Below, piece by piece: positions 53,101 through 64,000 of a stretch of DNA of 64,000 nt. How positions within the stretch are numbered: the first letter of the stretch is position 1; each line of letters opens with the position of its first letter. The notes under the pieces were generated by a model. That model made no database searches and was not told the DNA's origin. It saw only the letters and a program-made list of their open reading frames with translations. Source of the DNA: Smittia aterrima (taxonomy: Eukaryota > Arthropoda > Insecta > Diptera > Chironomidae); assembly GCA_033063855.1 (NCBI GenBank), contig CP093829.1, forward strand, positions 5,962,243 through 6,026,242, read 5' to 3'. Position numbers and translations under genes: made by a program.

Positions 53101-56100
53101 TGATTGAGAGACCAAACTGTTTGAAAGTAATCTTGCATTCGTTGCTTGAGTTCCTTTGGCATCTGTGAAGAGAATAATGAGGCAAATGTTAAAAGTCATG
53201 TCATTGCAATTATTCGAGTGATTCATTGAGAGGTGAGAGCGTGTGTTAAGAGGCTTACATGTATCACAATGTTTGATGATCTGATTTCAACATCGATACA
53301 AATCAAAAGCTCTTCACCCACAACCTCTCACCTCTCGTCCATCAACGGACTGGGGGCAAATAATCGCTCAATTTTATTGTCGAGCATGACCAAGTATTTA
53401 ATCACTCATGAAATAACAAGAATCGGAGTGTTATAGGTTTCCTCTCTCTCGTTCGTTCTGCCCCTTCACGTTCGTTCTGAGTGTGAATCCCTTGAAGAAA
53501 CTTTTTTCGTTTTGTTGTGAACCTTCGTTACCAAGTAATTGTCGACTACAACAACGCAATTAGCAGCTCGGAAAGTCGTTAACTTTCATCGTCGGACTAA
53601 ACTTACTTGATGAAGCGCGATGAAATCTTTCAAGTCCCTCCACTTGCTTTGATATTGCGATCGTCTCGCGTACATCCGTTGAATTATTGCTGTGACATTA
53701 CCGAACACCACGGCGTGCATTAAAGCTAAACGAAGAGAAAGGAAAGGAAAAGTTTTTTTAAAAGGAATTTGTGAGGGAAAAGTGCTTAGATTAGCATAAA
53801 TTTTAAGCTTTCGTTCGGGTGAAGGAATGGAATGTAAAACGTTTTACGTTCAAGCGTGAGCAGAAAAATCAAATTTCCCGAAGCAAACTCGTTCACATGA
53901 AAAAACAGCAGAAAAAGGGATGAAGTTGATTCTCTGCTCGCACTCAGATTTTTACATCGTTACTGCTCTCGTTAAAGCTCGTAAATCAGATTTATAAGAG
54001 TTTGGAATCTTCGAAATTATTTAAATGTTAAGATGAAGAGAGTGAGGAGGGAAAACATTTTCATGATGTGGCAGAAAGGTTCGAGATATGCGAGCAGTGA
54101 CCCGAACAATTTCAAGACTCAAAAACCTTTCAATAAAAGCTCTCAAGATCCAATCTCGAGATCGCTGAATCATTAATCTCAAAGCTTGTCGATTTTTAAT
54201 TAAGATTTTTCCTCCTCCAATCCAACACTCAACACCGACGAAGCTTAAAATCAAATTCGATCAAATATTTACCTCCTATCAGCATCATGATGACACAGAA
54301 GATTTTCTCGTAGAACGTATTCGCTGACACGTTGCCGAATCCAACGGAAGTTAAACTGCTGAACGTGAAATAGAGAGCGGTGATGTAAGCTTCGCCCTGA
54401 GTGATATTCGAGACGGGAATTTTGAAGCGCTCTGCTAAACTGTTGATCCAACCTAGTTGACAAGCAAAATGCAATAAAATGTTAGTTGCGATTCTCACGT
54501 TGTGATCGTTTGACTATCTACAAAACAATGTTATTGCTCTGACATGGAACTAACAACGCGAACTACAAAAATGTCAAAAGGAATTGCTGATGCGACAAAT
54601 TCTTTTTCACATTCAAGTGCCAACTTGCAGTTGTCTCAATCCATGTCAAAGCTTCAATTAACTTTCATCCTACCGAGCTTTCCGAGCCCGGGCTTTTCAA
54701 GTGAGTCGAGGGTTGCATGAGTCCTTGCTGCGAGAGCGGAAAAATAGAATTTTTTTTTGCTTTCAACATGAATTGCGATTATTGAAGTTTTGCAAGTTAC
54801 GAGAGCTTTTAAGATTTTAATGAGAAAAAAAAATCGAATGAGAGCTTCCTTTTAATGCGATTTTGAGTCCTTTGAAAGTCACAACTCGACAATTTTCTGG
54901 AAACGTGCTAAGCTTAACTCTTGGCGGAAAATTAAATATTTTCCCGGAGCAGTCACTCGAGCTCGTTGAAATATTTGAGGCGAGAGTTGAATTACTTGTA
55001 GCTTCATTAAAATAATTATTATTCAAATGAGATATTTCATGACTGTTGCTCTGCTTCGTTTCCTATCTAAATATGTCGGATTTCCAATTGAAATCTACAC
55101 TTCCTCCTCTAATAACTCGAAAGCTTTTCACCGAAAGCTTTTGGCAGTTCAAGGAAAAGTTTTCCTTTTTAACTTAAATTGGATTTTCATTGAGATCAAG
55201 AAAATCTTGTCTCAATTGATTTTAATCTGCATTTGTTAAGAGAGGAAACGTGAGAAAGTTGGCTTGCGATAAAAAGCGTGCAAATTAGGAGACGAGAAGA
55301 ATTGCTCGTCCTGAATAGCAATCAGGGAAGGTAAATTGTGATTGAGTGCACGTTTCTTGTTCGTATTGCTTCACTTCTATGTTTACATTGTTAGAGCGGC
55401 TTTTGTTGAATTGTGATTTGATTAATTAAGTAGCAAAGTTCTTGTTGCGATGAGCAAACCCGCGAGAAACGTGAAATGAATACATCACGCTTTAAGATTA
55501 AGCTCAACACGAGAGAAACGATTAGCAAATGATTCGAAGAACAACTCACCCACATCAAACTCTTGATCGTTATAAAGTCGTTCTTTCTCTGCAATCACAT
55601 ACCAAACACACGCGAGCCAGTGAGCCATAAGCGAGAAGCAAACCTAATGAAGAAGAAAGAACGGAAATAAATAAATATCTCAGCTTCTTCTTTTTTTCCA
55701 AGCAAACAATTTCATTGAGCTCCCTCATCTCATTGAAGAATTTCTGAATAAATTAAGTTAAATTGCTGTGAACGGTTGTTCTTCTGATCAGAGAGCTTTA
55801 AATCAATTACGTTTTTATCGCTCTGCAATTCCAGAGCTGCAAAAATAATTCATTCAGTTGCAAAGCTGTCAGACGAGAGAAATGTTTGCATTTCAAGCCC
55901 CAACGGGGGAGGACGAGAGAAGCGACAGCATAACAAGCGCAAATAAAACATTTTCATTCGCTGTATGTGGCTCGCTTCCGAAATAGAAATAAAATATTAA
56001 TCGCCTCAATGAATTATTAGTTCGATGATAATTAATTATAATTGCTTACCATGAGCAGCGTGAGAATCATCGCCGTGTACTGACTGTATCTGAAAAAGCG

Positions 56101-59100
56101 GAAAAACCGAATTAAGCTCGAAAGCTTGAAAATTAAAAAGTTTAAAATACCTTTCCATCTTTTGCAATAATCGTGCTAAGCGTAATAATCGAGTTAGCTT
56201 AACTAAGTGAATGTGTGATTCCTGTGAAGAAGAGAAAAAAAAGAATGTTTTGTGGTTGATCAGGAGAAGCAATGTTAAAGGAAGTAGAGAATCTGCTTCG
56301 AGCTGCTCTAGCGTCGAGTTTCAATTTCCTCGACAAACTTAATTATAATTACTAATTACAGTGTTAATGGACTAACTCGGAAATGACTTGAAGGCGAACA
56401 TGAGAAGAAGCTTTGATGGACGTGAAAGAAACAAAAGAAAGAAAAAATCTCTTACCTCTCCAGAAAGTAAGTTACTGGCATAGAGATGATCGAACGGAAT
56501 AGCGGCAAGAAAGTCAACGAAGAACCATCCGCGTAGATAATTTAAGGCAATCAGTTTCGAGTCCGACACTACCTCTCCCTTACGTGAAACGAACGTCGTG
56601 CGAAAGTTAAGGACAATATCTGTAATTGAGTTAAATCATTACTTTGACAATCGTTACTCAGTTTAACTAACCGACGATGAACAGCGCTTCAACAATCACA
56701 TCGCTTGCCATCGTGAGGCGATCAGTTTGGACAAACGCTGCGTTGTACGGCACAACGAACGCGACATAGAACGTGGCCACAAGGATCAGCCAGTCCCAAA
56801 AAGTCTTCAACACGCCGTAATGCGATAAAATGAAACGAGATTTTTTTAATGATTGAGTTTTGTATTCAGGCAATGGCTCAATGGTTGAATGCAGTAGATT
56901 CTGTGGAGAGAGATGAAAAATGTTAGGTCAGAGGTGAATTTATTGTTTCGTTGCAAATGAAAAAAGTCGCAAATTGAATTCATTTTGCTTTCAGCACAAG
57001 CATCGATAGAATGATTTTATTTCGCAGTCTACCCAGCACAAGCAATAAAGCACGAGCGTAACTGAGTTTCCGCAGTGAACGAAAAGCAGTTTAAAACTTC
57101 ATCAGCGAAAACGATATCTTGAGGTCGTCGATGAGAATGGAAAAAATAAACTTTTTCCCGGCATTAAATTAAATTGAATTAGACTGTAAACTTACGTTAT
57201 TAAGTTTCAATTTAGTCTTGATTTTTTCCGGTTTCTGGTTGTGGCGAATTCGAAGTAAGTGAGAGAGAAGAGTTAAATATTATCCTTCGATTCAAACGTT
57301 CTTTTCCTTTGGTCGAACTTCTCACGAAAGTTTAAGTTGACTGAACTGTCATACTCACGTAATGTCCCGAAAGTTGATAAAGCACAGCTCTAGAACGCCT
57401 GCGTCCCATGTTGCAGCCAGCAGGGATATCAAGCGGTCCATTACCTTCCAAGCCATCGTCGATGTTAAGTGAAGTGTCATTGGACCGGAAGCGTGCACCT
57501 AATAAAGCAGCTTCTCGACAATAAAGAGAAATTTGTGTTAATTAATGAGTGATCGATGATGAATCGCGATGTTACACGATACGAGCAGCATTGTTACTTC
57601 AATCACATTGTAAGCGGATAACAATGAAAAAAAAAACTCGACTCTCGTCAAGGAAGAACAATAAAATTCCAGTTCCCCATACAATTTATCTACAAACGAT
57701 GGCTCATAAACATTCACCTCGTACAATGAAGCGTAATTTAATTTTGCAAGCATTAAACATCTATCAACAAAAGCCATTGGCGGTTAACCTACATCGAAAG
57801 CTCTTTCATCATGCGAGTTATGTCTTTAAAATTATTCTTCAAGGAATTTGTAATTACATTTAATAAACTTCTCTAATCCAATTCAGACAAAAATGATAAA
57901 AGTTGCGGAAACATTTCCATTTTTCACCAAACACTCACATTTATTATTCAAACAGCGCAGAGGAAGGAGCAAAGAAAAATTGTGAAATAATGTACAAGAG
58001 GAGAGAGAGAAGGAGAGATAAAGAGAAAAGATGAGATTAGTAGCGGAAAAGCACGGAAAGCCTTTCTCGACGGACCGGAATGAATGGCGAGGATGCGAAT
58101 TCAAATTTGTAAAGTTTCTATTCAGAAAACGTGAACGAGTTGGTGGCGATAGAAATTGAAACTTACAAATGTTTTTATCACTTAAACGACTTAAGAAATC
58201 TTTGAGATTTTGATCAACTTTCAATAAAAGTTCACACTCTAAACTTTGACCGACATTTGTAGGGTTCAAGAAATAATTTAATAACCCAAAAGCTTCGATA
58301 GAATTTTAATATTTTCAGCTTCAATTCATCTATCGGCAATAAACCTTTTTGTGTTTTTGACCGCCTGAAGCGAATGGATCGTAAAATGCGTCACGTTTCG
58401 GTGCTCAACTTGAGTGATTTATCTCAGAAACTCTTTTTGAATTCATTTACTTAAGAAGATTTAAATTTGATTGAGTCACGGAGGAGTCAAGAAACATCTC
58501 CGACTTAATCATCCGTTGCCTTGGACTCCATAAGACCAATTCATTCAGCAATTAAACTTGAAAGAGAACATTCTCGTCTGACTTAATCTTCAAGTCCATT
58601 TGAGTGAAAGAGGTTAAAGCTTTCGCACAGAAATACCTCGATCAATTGTCAAAGTTTCCTTCTTCATCTTCCGACATCTCGAGAATGTCGAATATTAAAT
58701 GACTAACTTTATAGTAAATTTATGTGGGGAGATAAGCTCCATGGAATGTTTGCAGAATCATGTTGAGACACATAGTTTGCTTATGGATTAGCAAGAACAT
58801 TAAATATGCAATTCGAAAGTAAACTTCGAGAATTTTGCTGTTTATTTACAAACTTTGGGACTTAGGGGGAGGAGAGAAAGATGTTAGCGAGAGATTAGGA
58901 AACATTAAGCTTTACTAAACATCGCTTCGTATTCACTCAGCTTTAAAAGGGCGATATTCTCTTTTGTGGTTGAATGACACGTGAGATGAGACAAAATGAG
59001 GCAGAAACGAAATGTGCAGACTCACCACTATCACATTCATCCGTGAGTGACATCTCGGCCATCTTAGTTGACGTGATGTCCTTGTGCGATGCAAGAAACA

Positions 59101-61823
59101 ACACAACCTCTCGTTTCTCGTTCTTGATTGGCACGATGTCCAGTAGGCACCAGAATGGAGTTCCTAGCGTCATCATCGATGAGAAAAACGACAATGTGCT
59201 TAAATTAGTGATGATAATAAACTCATTCGGATTAATGCTCTCGTCGTTGTCATTTGATATGCGAGTTGGAAAGCCGAAACGGAAACATTATGATTGATTG
59301 AATTCTGATATTTATTTGAATCTTCCGCATAATTTTATTCGTGTTCGAGAAGGAAAACACAAAACTTTCTTTTCATATGGTGAAGACAAATATTGTTGTT
59401 TCATAAATAAAGCGGAAAATATTGTTGTTCCCTACAACGTTCCTCGGAGAAGGTTAATGCTGTTGAGCCAAGACAAATGCGTCTTCATATTTCATGAACA
59501 CTCGTTGTCTCGAATCTTGGGTTTCATAAAGTCATCCGCATCTTCTTCACGAGGTGAAAAAGGTTGCGAGGATGTTAAAACTGTTTCTGCTTTAGCTCGC
59601 ACATGAAGTTTTTAGAAAATTGAGTTTGCCGACCAAAAGTTTTGATTTTGTCAATTTGTTATCGCTTTGGAACCGTAATCATTGCAATCTAATAAGGTTT
59701 AGAGATGGGGGAGGGTAAGTCAAACAAGGCAAGCTTGTTGTCATAGGTTTTCCTCTTCGATGCGAGGTAAATCGATAAAAGGTCGAACGATTAGATAACG
59801 GAGACGAGTAAATAAGAGATAGCAGATATAATTAGACATATTTTTGTGTTGTTGCCTTTTACGTAATAAAACTTTTTTGTTATGAATGAATATTATTTTT
59901 AAATTTATGCAAAACGAGAAATAATTTTAGACACGAGCGGAAGGGCCATTTATCTTCCGCAAACTTTAAAAAAGAAGTCGCAGCTCACAATTAATCATTT
60001 ACGAGTCGTCGGTATTGTCCAACATCTTGAAGCGAGGAAAGAGCAGCTGACGAATAATTTTCTGCCGAAACGTGCACAACACTCACCATTTTTCTTATAA
60101 AATATTACTTCTAATTTCAGCTCCAACTTGCCGTCCAAGCTTTTCTCGATCTGTCCCTTGTGTTCCTCCTTTGTTTCCGGACCATACAGAAATCGACAAG
60201 CACAGCCTGCAAGAGCAATTATAAGAAAAAAATTCATCAAGTATGAGAAATGCGCAATTTGCGAAGTTTTTTTTTTTTCATCATAAAAGCTCCTCATTAC
60301 TCAAATTTGAATTGTCCGAGCATTAAACAGAAGCAGAGAAAAAAATAAAGATTCGTGAGGACAGAAGAGTCAGCACTTTATCTTTTGTATCGTCTTACAT
60401 GTTAAACGAGAGAGGAGGCGAAATTCTAATTGAAGCATCGTTCGTAGATAGCTCAAGGACAAGAACAACGAACAAATCGACTTGAAACAATATTTACAAA
60501 TGAATGACGATAAAGAAAGCAAAAAACGAATGAATTTGTATCCATGGAAGTCTCCGGATTCCTCGCTGCATAAATCAGCTTACAATTGTTGTCTCTACAC
60601 AACTCGAAGCATTACAAGACTGACATAACTGCGAGGGATTGCGGTTCTCTGTTCTGACTTCGTATCTTCTCGAATCAGATTAGTTTCGCTTGAATACAAA
60701 AAGTGCTCAATGTCGGAATTGTTCATACACATTCTATTCGTCTGAGAAGAGAATGGCGAACCACATCAGGAATTCATTTTAATAAAAGAGTTGTTCACTT
60801 CTAGTTCGCTTCAGCTTTTCATAAAAATTTACCTTTTTGCATTATTTGAGCTCGTGAGTAGCCACTCAGCTCAACGAAACCATCCGAGCAGTAGACAATC
60901 GGATAGCCATTAACTTGTGCGTTGCCAAGCACGAAGTTTGAATCTGCAAAAAAAAAAGAAAGGAAAAAGGAAAATGAGAATTTTTTGATCGAGAAAATAC
61001 TTGAGCCTCGTGTTCTGAGGAATGACGTTCAAATGCTCGCGACTTTGAAGAGTTTCAAGGATCCTTCACTCAGTAGAATGACTTATAAGGAATCCTCCAT
61101 TTAAAACTCAACCCTTTTGTAAAGGAATCTTACTCGAGAATTCATTTTACAAGCACTTCGAAGTTGAAAACTCTTAAAGAACGAAAATGTTCATTTGATC
61201 AAAAGCAATTAGCTCTCCTTCCCTCTCGAACTTGAGTCATAAATTGAAAATCAACTCAGAGTGATCAAAAACTAATTAAATTGATAACGGTGAAGCGGGA
61301 GGAGTGAGGATTGAGAATTGAAAATTCAAAGCCAGCGCTTGCTATCGCCGATCGGTAGGAAATTGTTTAATTATGCAAATAAGCTTGAATTAGCGCGATT
61401 TGCGACAAGAAGATAGAAGCAGAAAAGTGAATAATGTAAAACAAATGATTACAACAATGTCCTCATAAATTTCCCATTTTCGCCTAATGCTAGAAATTTA
61501 AAAACGATAAAGTTAGAGCCATAAGAGAAATAAATTTATTCCCCGACAACTCAGGAAATAATTTTCTTTGAATCTTCTCACAAATCCTCTCAAGCAGAGC
61601 GGAAGGTGATAAATAAAAGCAAGCGACGTCTTTTCCGCATAATTTGATCGTGTTTTCTTATCATCCCGTAAACAAAATCGAGTTAAAAGAAGACAATGTG
61701 CGTGCAAAGGGGAATAAGAGAAAAGAGTTGTGAGCAATAAAACTTACGTGTTCCATCAAAGCGCGTCGCAATCGTATCCAGAAATGTGTTTTGTGGGGCG
61801 AGCAGCCCCTTCCGCGTCGGCAT
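50153..61823 (-). CDS. Elk: Voltage-gated potassium channel Elk (EAG-like)
   Basis: Twenty coding exons on the minus strand (61748-61823, 60833-60943, 60087-60206, 59026-59163, 57359-57498, 57196-57234, 56672-56900, 56456-56619, 56151-56221, 56050-56089, 55550-55643, 54273-54452, 53607-53725, 53082-53162, 52770-53019, 51966-52084, 51583-51902, 51069-51518, 50918-51003, 50153-50850) keep phase throughout and give 1174 residues. Residues 1-148 form the eag-type N-terminus with PAS domain ([20 protein letters not shown]). Six membrane segments follow, with S4 [17 protein letters not shown] and pore filter SVGFGN near residues 443-448. Then come the C-linker, a cyclic-nucleotide-binding-like domain (about 540-660) and a long tail with a heptad segment ([19 protein letters not shown]) likely to be a tetramerising coiled coil. 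It should be a plasma-membrane K+ channel of neurons. The frame stays open upstream of the ATG to a splice acceptor, so a longer N-terminus cannot be excluded. Confidence 0.95.
57499..59025 (-). other. Elk intron, 1.5 kb
   Basis: Lies between the fourth and fifth coding exons. It contains no recognisable exon. The plus strand at 57607-57625 resembles the bacterial lac operator by chance. Other large Elk introns (54453-55549, 59164-60086, 60944-61747, 52085-52769) likewise show nothing beyond AT-rich sequence. Confidence 0.6.
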
Positions 61824-64000
61824 CGGATAAGCGTAACGGGTACGTCGTGGTTTTGATTTATTGACGGAACCTGAAAGATTAAAAATAATTTAATCCAAGG
61901 GCTTTTTCTCCGTCGATTTTCTTTCGCGCAGAAAAATCCCTAAACGAGATTTTATTCACACTGACAGTTCCACGAACGAATGATTTATAAGTCGGAGGGT
62001 TTTGTGAAAATCAAATTTACATTTTTTTCGCACACGTTTGGTTTTTATTTTCGCCGTCATCTTGCACAAGCGTTACGAACTTCACCCTCACGATAAACAA
62101 TTTACTGGTGTCAAGCAAACAGAATTGCAGATAATAACAAACAAATGTGTGATTGAAGTGAAACGCGTTGTGTGTTCAACTGACAATGCCCGACTGCTGT
62201 TGACTCAAAATAAGAGAACGGAATGAGATTGGCGGAGTAAACCAACGCGTAATGAACGTGATGTTTAAATTTGAAGTGTCGTCATGATTTATCAACGGTT
62301 GACTCAGACGAAGTTGTTCATGAAGAATCAACTGACAACAATGAAAAGCACTTTTCGTTATCGAAATAAATGTCGCCCGCTATCTCAATCGGCTAATTGC
62401 CCAAGGACTTCTCTCTGTAAATCTGTCTGATAGCAATTGCTTTTGAGTGAGGTCAATATTCGAAATGGAATTGATTCTTTAAATTCGCATCAGTTCGCTG
62501 GGAAAACAGAAATTCACTCGTCAACGTCATCGAAACGATCGATAAGCAATTACAGCTTTATCGATGTTTCTTGTTGTTCGTCGCTTACATATTTTTTTCC
62601 TCTCCCAAACTTTGACGTTCTGATTTGAAATTGGTTAACGCCAGATTAGGCAGCGAACGAGCAAAGGTGGTAATAGGCTTTAATGTATAGCTTTCTTCAT
62701 AAATGCTGAAGCAATGTCTACAACACATTCAACTCTTCCATAAATCACATTGAACGCCGCTCAAATCTGAAACTTTATTTAATCCGTTATCGCGTGAGTC
62801 GAGTTTGTATTTGATTAAATCGATAAAATTCAACGAAAAACTCTTCTGTCACACGTACCAAAGTCGTTTTTCTGATAACAAATCTACGAGCTCGACATAG
62901 AAAAAAAAAGTTTTCTTCTTGTCTTGAAGCAAAAAGTGTCGTGAAAATGTTTTCATTTTTCTCTCCCCGCTCTTGTCGTGATTTCTCATCCACTTTGTAA
63001 AACGCTTTGGGCTACTGCCGTTCTGATTAATGTTTACACGTGCTCGGTGACGTGCGATGATCCATTGAAACTTGTGAGAGGAGTAGAGGACAATGGGCGA
63101 CTTTAGTAAATATTTTGACGAGCGCGGAAAAGAAAACATTTCAATTCTTCTTGAGCTTTCTCGTGGAAACTTTTCTTTCTTTTTCCTTTTTTCCATTAAT
63201 TTCCCTGTTCCCGCCTCGCTAAGTAAAGTACAAACAGAGATGAGCATTATGTTTGTTTGAGAGCTTCAAAATATTAATATAACAGCGCTCTTCCGCTTTT
63301 TGTTCGAACAGAATTATCTTTATGAGCTAAGAGAGTCATCCCACGCAATCGCGACTCTTAACCTGCTTTCAAATGTTTTTAACATCAGACCGCGTCGCAT
63401 CATAAATTTTATTTCAGGAGCTTTCATCACTTTTCCTCTTCGAGAAGTCAAGCGGATCTTGAGCTTCCCCGGAGGGCTTTATGACGAAAAGTTTTTAATT
63501 TTTCTCTCTCTTCGACTTCTTTCTTACGTGATTCACGCAAAGTGTTGACTTGAGACTTTATCGCAAAAGGAAACGAGTCGAGTACAGATGTGAAGTTAGA
63601 AATTGGGCCGGAGATCATTTATGGAGATGAGACAGGCAATCATATCAAGCTATTCATTTCTGTTATCGTCGTCACGCTCGGGAGCCTTCTCACCCTTCAT
63701 CGTAATTCGACATTGAAAGGGAAAATATTTTCATTGACGAATATCTTTCGTAAGATGATAAAATTAAATGTGACAATCACGGCTCATAAAGTCGTCGGGA
63801 TCTTTTTCCCGTTCACTGCATCCGACACCGGAAATCTTCATTGATTCGAGAATTTATTTAATAATCCGATTGCAGTTGAAGGTAAAACTTCGTCGTCGCA
63901 ATGTGGAACTTTTACTCACTTTATGCTTTTAACAGCAACTCCACATATTTTTCTTTTAGCTGTGCCGCTGCCTTTGGCATGTAATTAATCCAAAAATTAA
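61824..64000 (-). other. Upstream region of Elk to the window end
   Basis: A splice acceptor (AG at 61871-61872, minus strand) 47 bases upstream of the Elk ATG shows that at least one more 5' exon lies further right. The rest is AT-rich with no frame of convincing content; the longest frames (62849-63247 minus, 63590-63844 plus) look like chance. This is probably the first Elk intron and control region. Confidence 0.5.

Noticed and set aside
59298..59606. 102-residue plus-strand frame in an Elk intron
   Set aside because: No recognisable domain, and it is antisense to a well-defined intron. A nested gene is possible but unsupported.
63590..63844. 84-residue plus-strand frame near the window end
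   Set aside because: One hydrophobic stretch only, no family match and no promoter signal.

Overview
The window looks like a piece of a compact, AT-rich insect nuclear genome, most likely a fly and probably a nematoceran such as a non-biting midge. The evidence is threefold. Introns are mostly 50-100 bp with GT..AG ends. Several genes have their best-known counterparts in flies: a ZAD zinc-finger pair, a Tsp74F-type tetraspanin, Elk, a Task-type channel, MyD88 with a long tail, Drep2 and a Piwi with a D-D-K catalytic set. There is also an LRR type that is common as secreted proteins in Diptera. The order is inferred from remembered family features, not from a search. All multi-exon models below were spliced by hand, and reading phase is kept at every junction.

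Layout, left to right. The left edge holds the 5' part of a secreted His-rich protein gene (minus strand, 1-460). A 7-kb stretch without recognisable genes follows. Then comes a dense housekeeping and neuronal block: a Task K2P channel (7583-9459, +), Cu/Zn SOD (10424-11006, -), two ZAD-C2H2 zinc-finger genes (11190-12986 and 13101-14086, +), a tetraspanin (14510-15662, -), cyclophilin H (16703-17402, +), COQ10 (17448-18251, -), PGAP3 (18430-19761, +), an SV2-like transporter (20716-22657, +) and heparan-sulfate C5-epimerase (24148-26013, -). Neighbours here share short divergent promoters and, in one case, a 45-bp convergent 3' end.

The middle (26960-37622) is different in character. It carries a lone F-box-like gene, two nearly identical tandem copies of a piwi gene, a single-exon gene that joins an extracellular-type LRR module to two BTB domains, and a decayed copy of that LRR-BTB gene. 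The duplicated block includes the upstream region and the 5' UTR intron, and it ends at the piwi stop codon. This is the part most worth a second look, as recent piwi duplication next to F-box and BTB genes suggests a fast-evolving locus.

The right half holds large neuronal and immune genes with long non-coding flanks: Drep2 (42729-44285, +, with a 5-kb upstream desert and 3 kb of AT-rich downstream sequence that may be a long 3' UTR), the Toll adaptor MyD88 (47480-49345, -) and the voltage-gated potassium channel Elk (50153-61823, -, 20 coding exons, 1174 residues). The last 2 kb are probably the upstream intron or promoter region of Elk. I found no tRNA, rRNA, CRISPR array or intact transposon.
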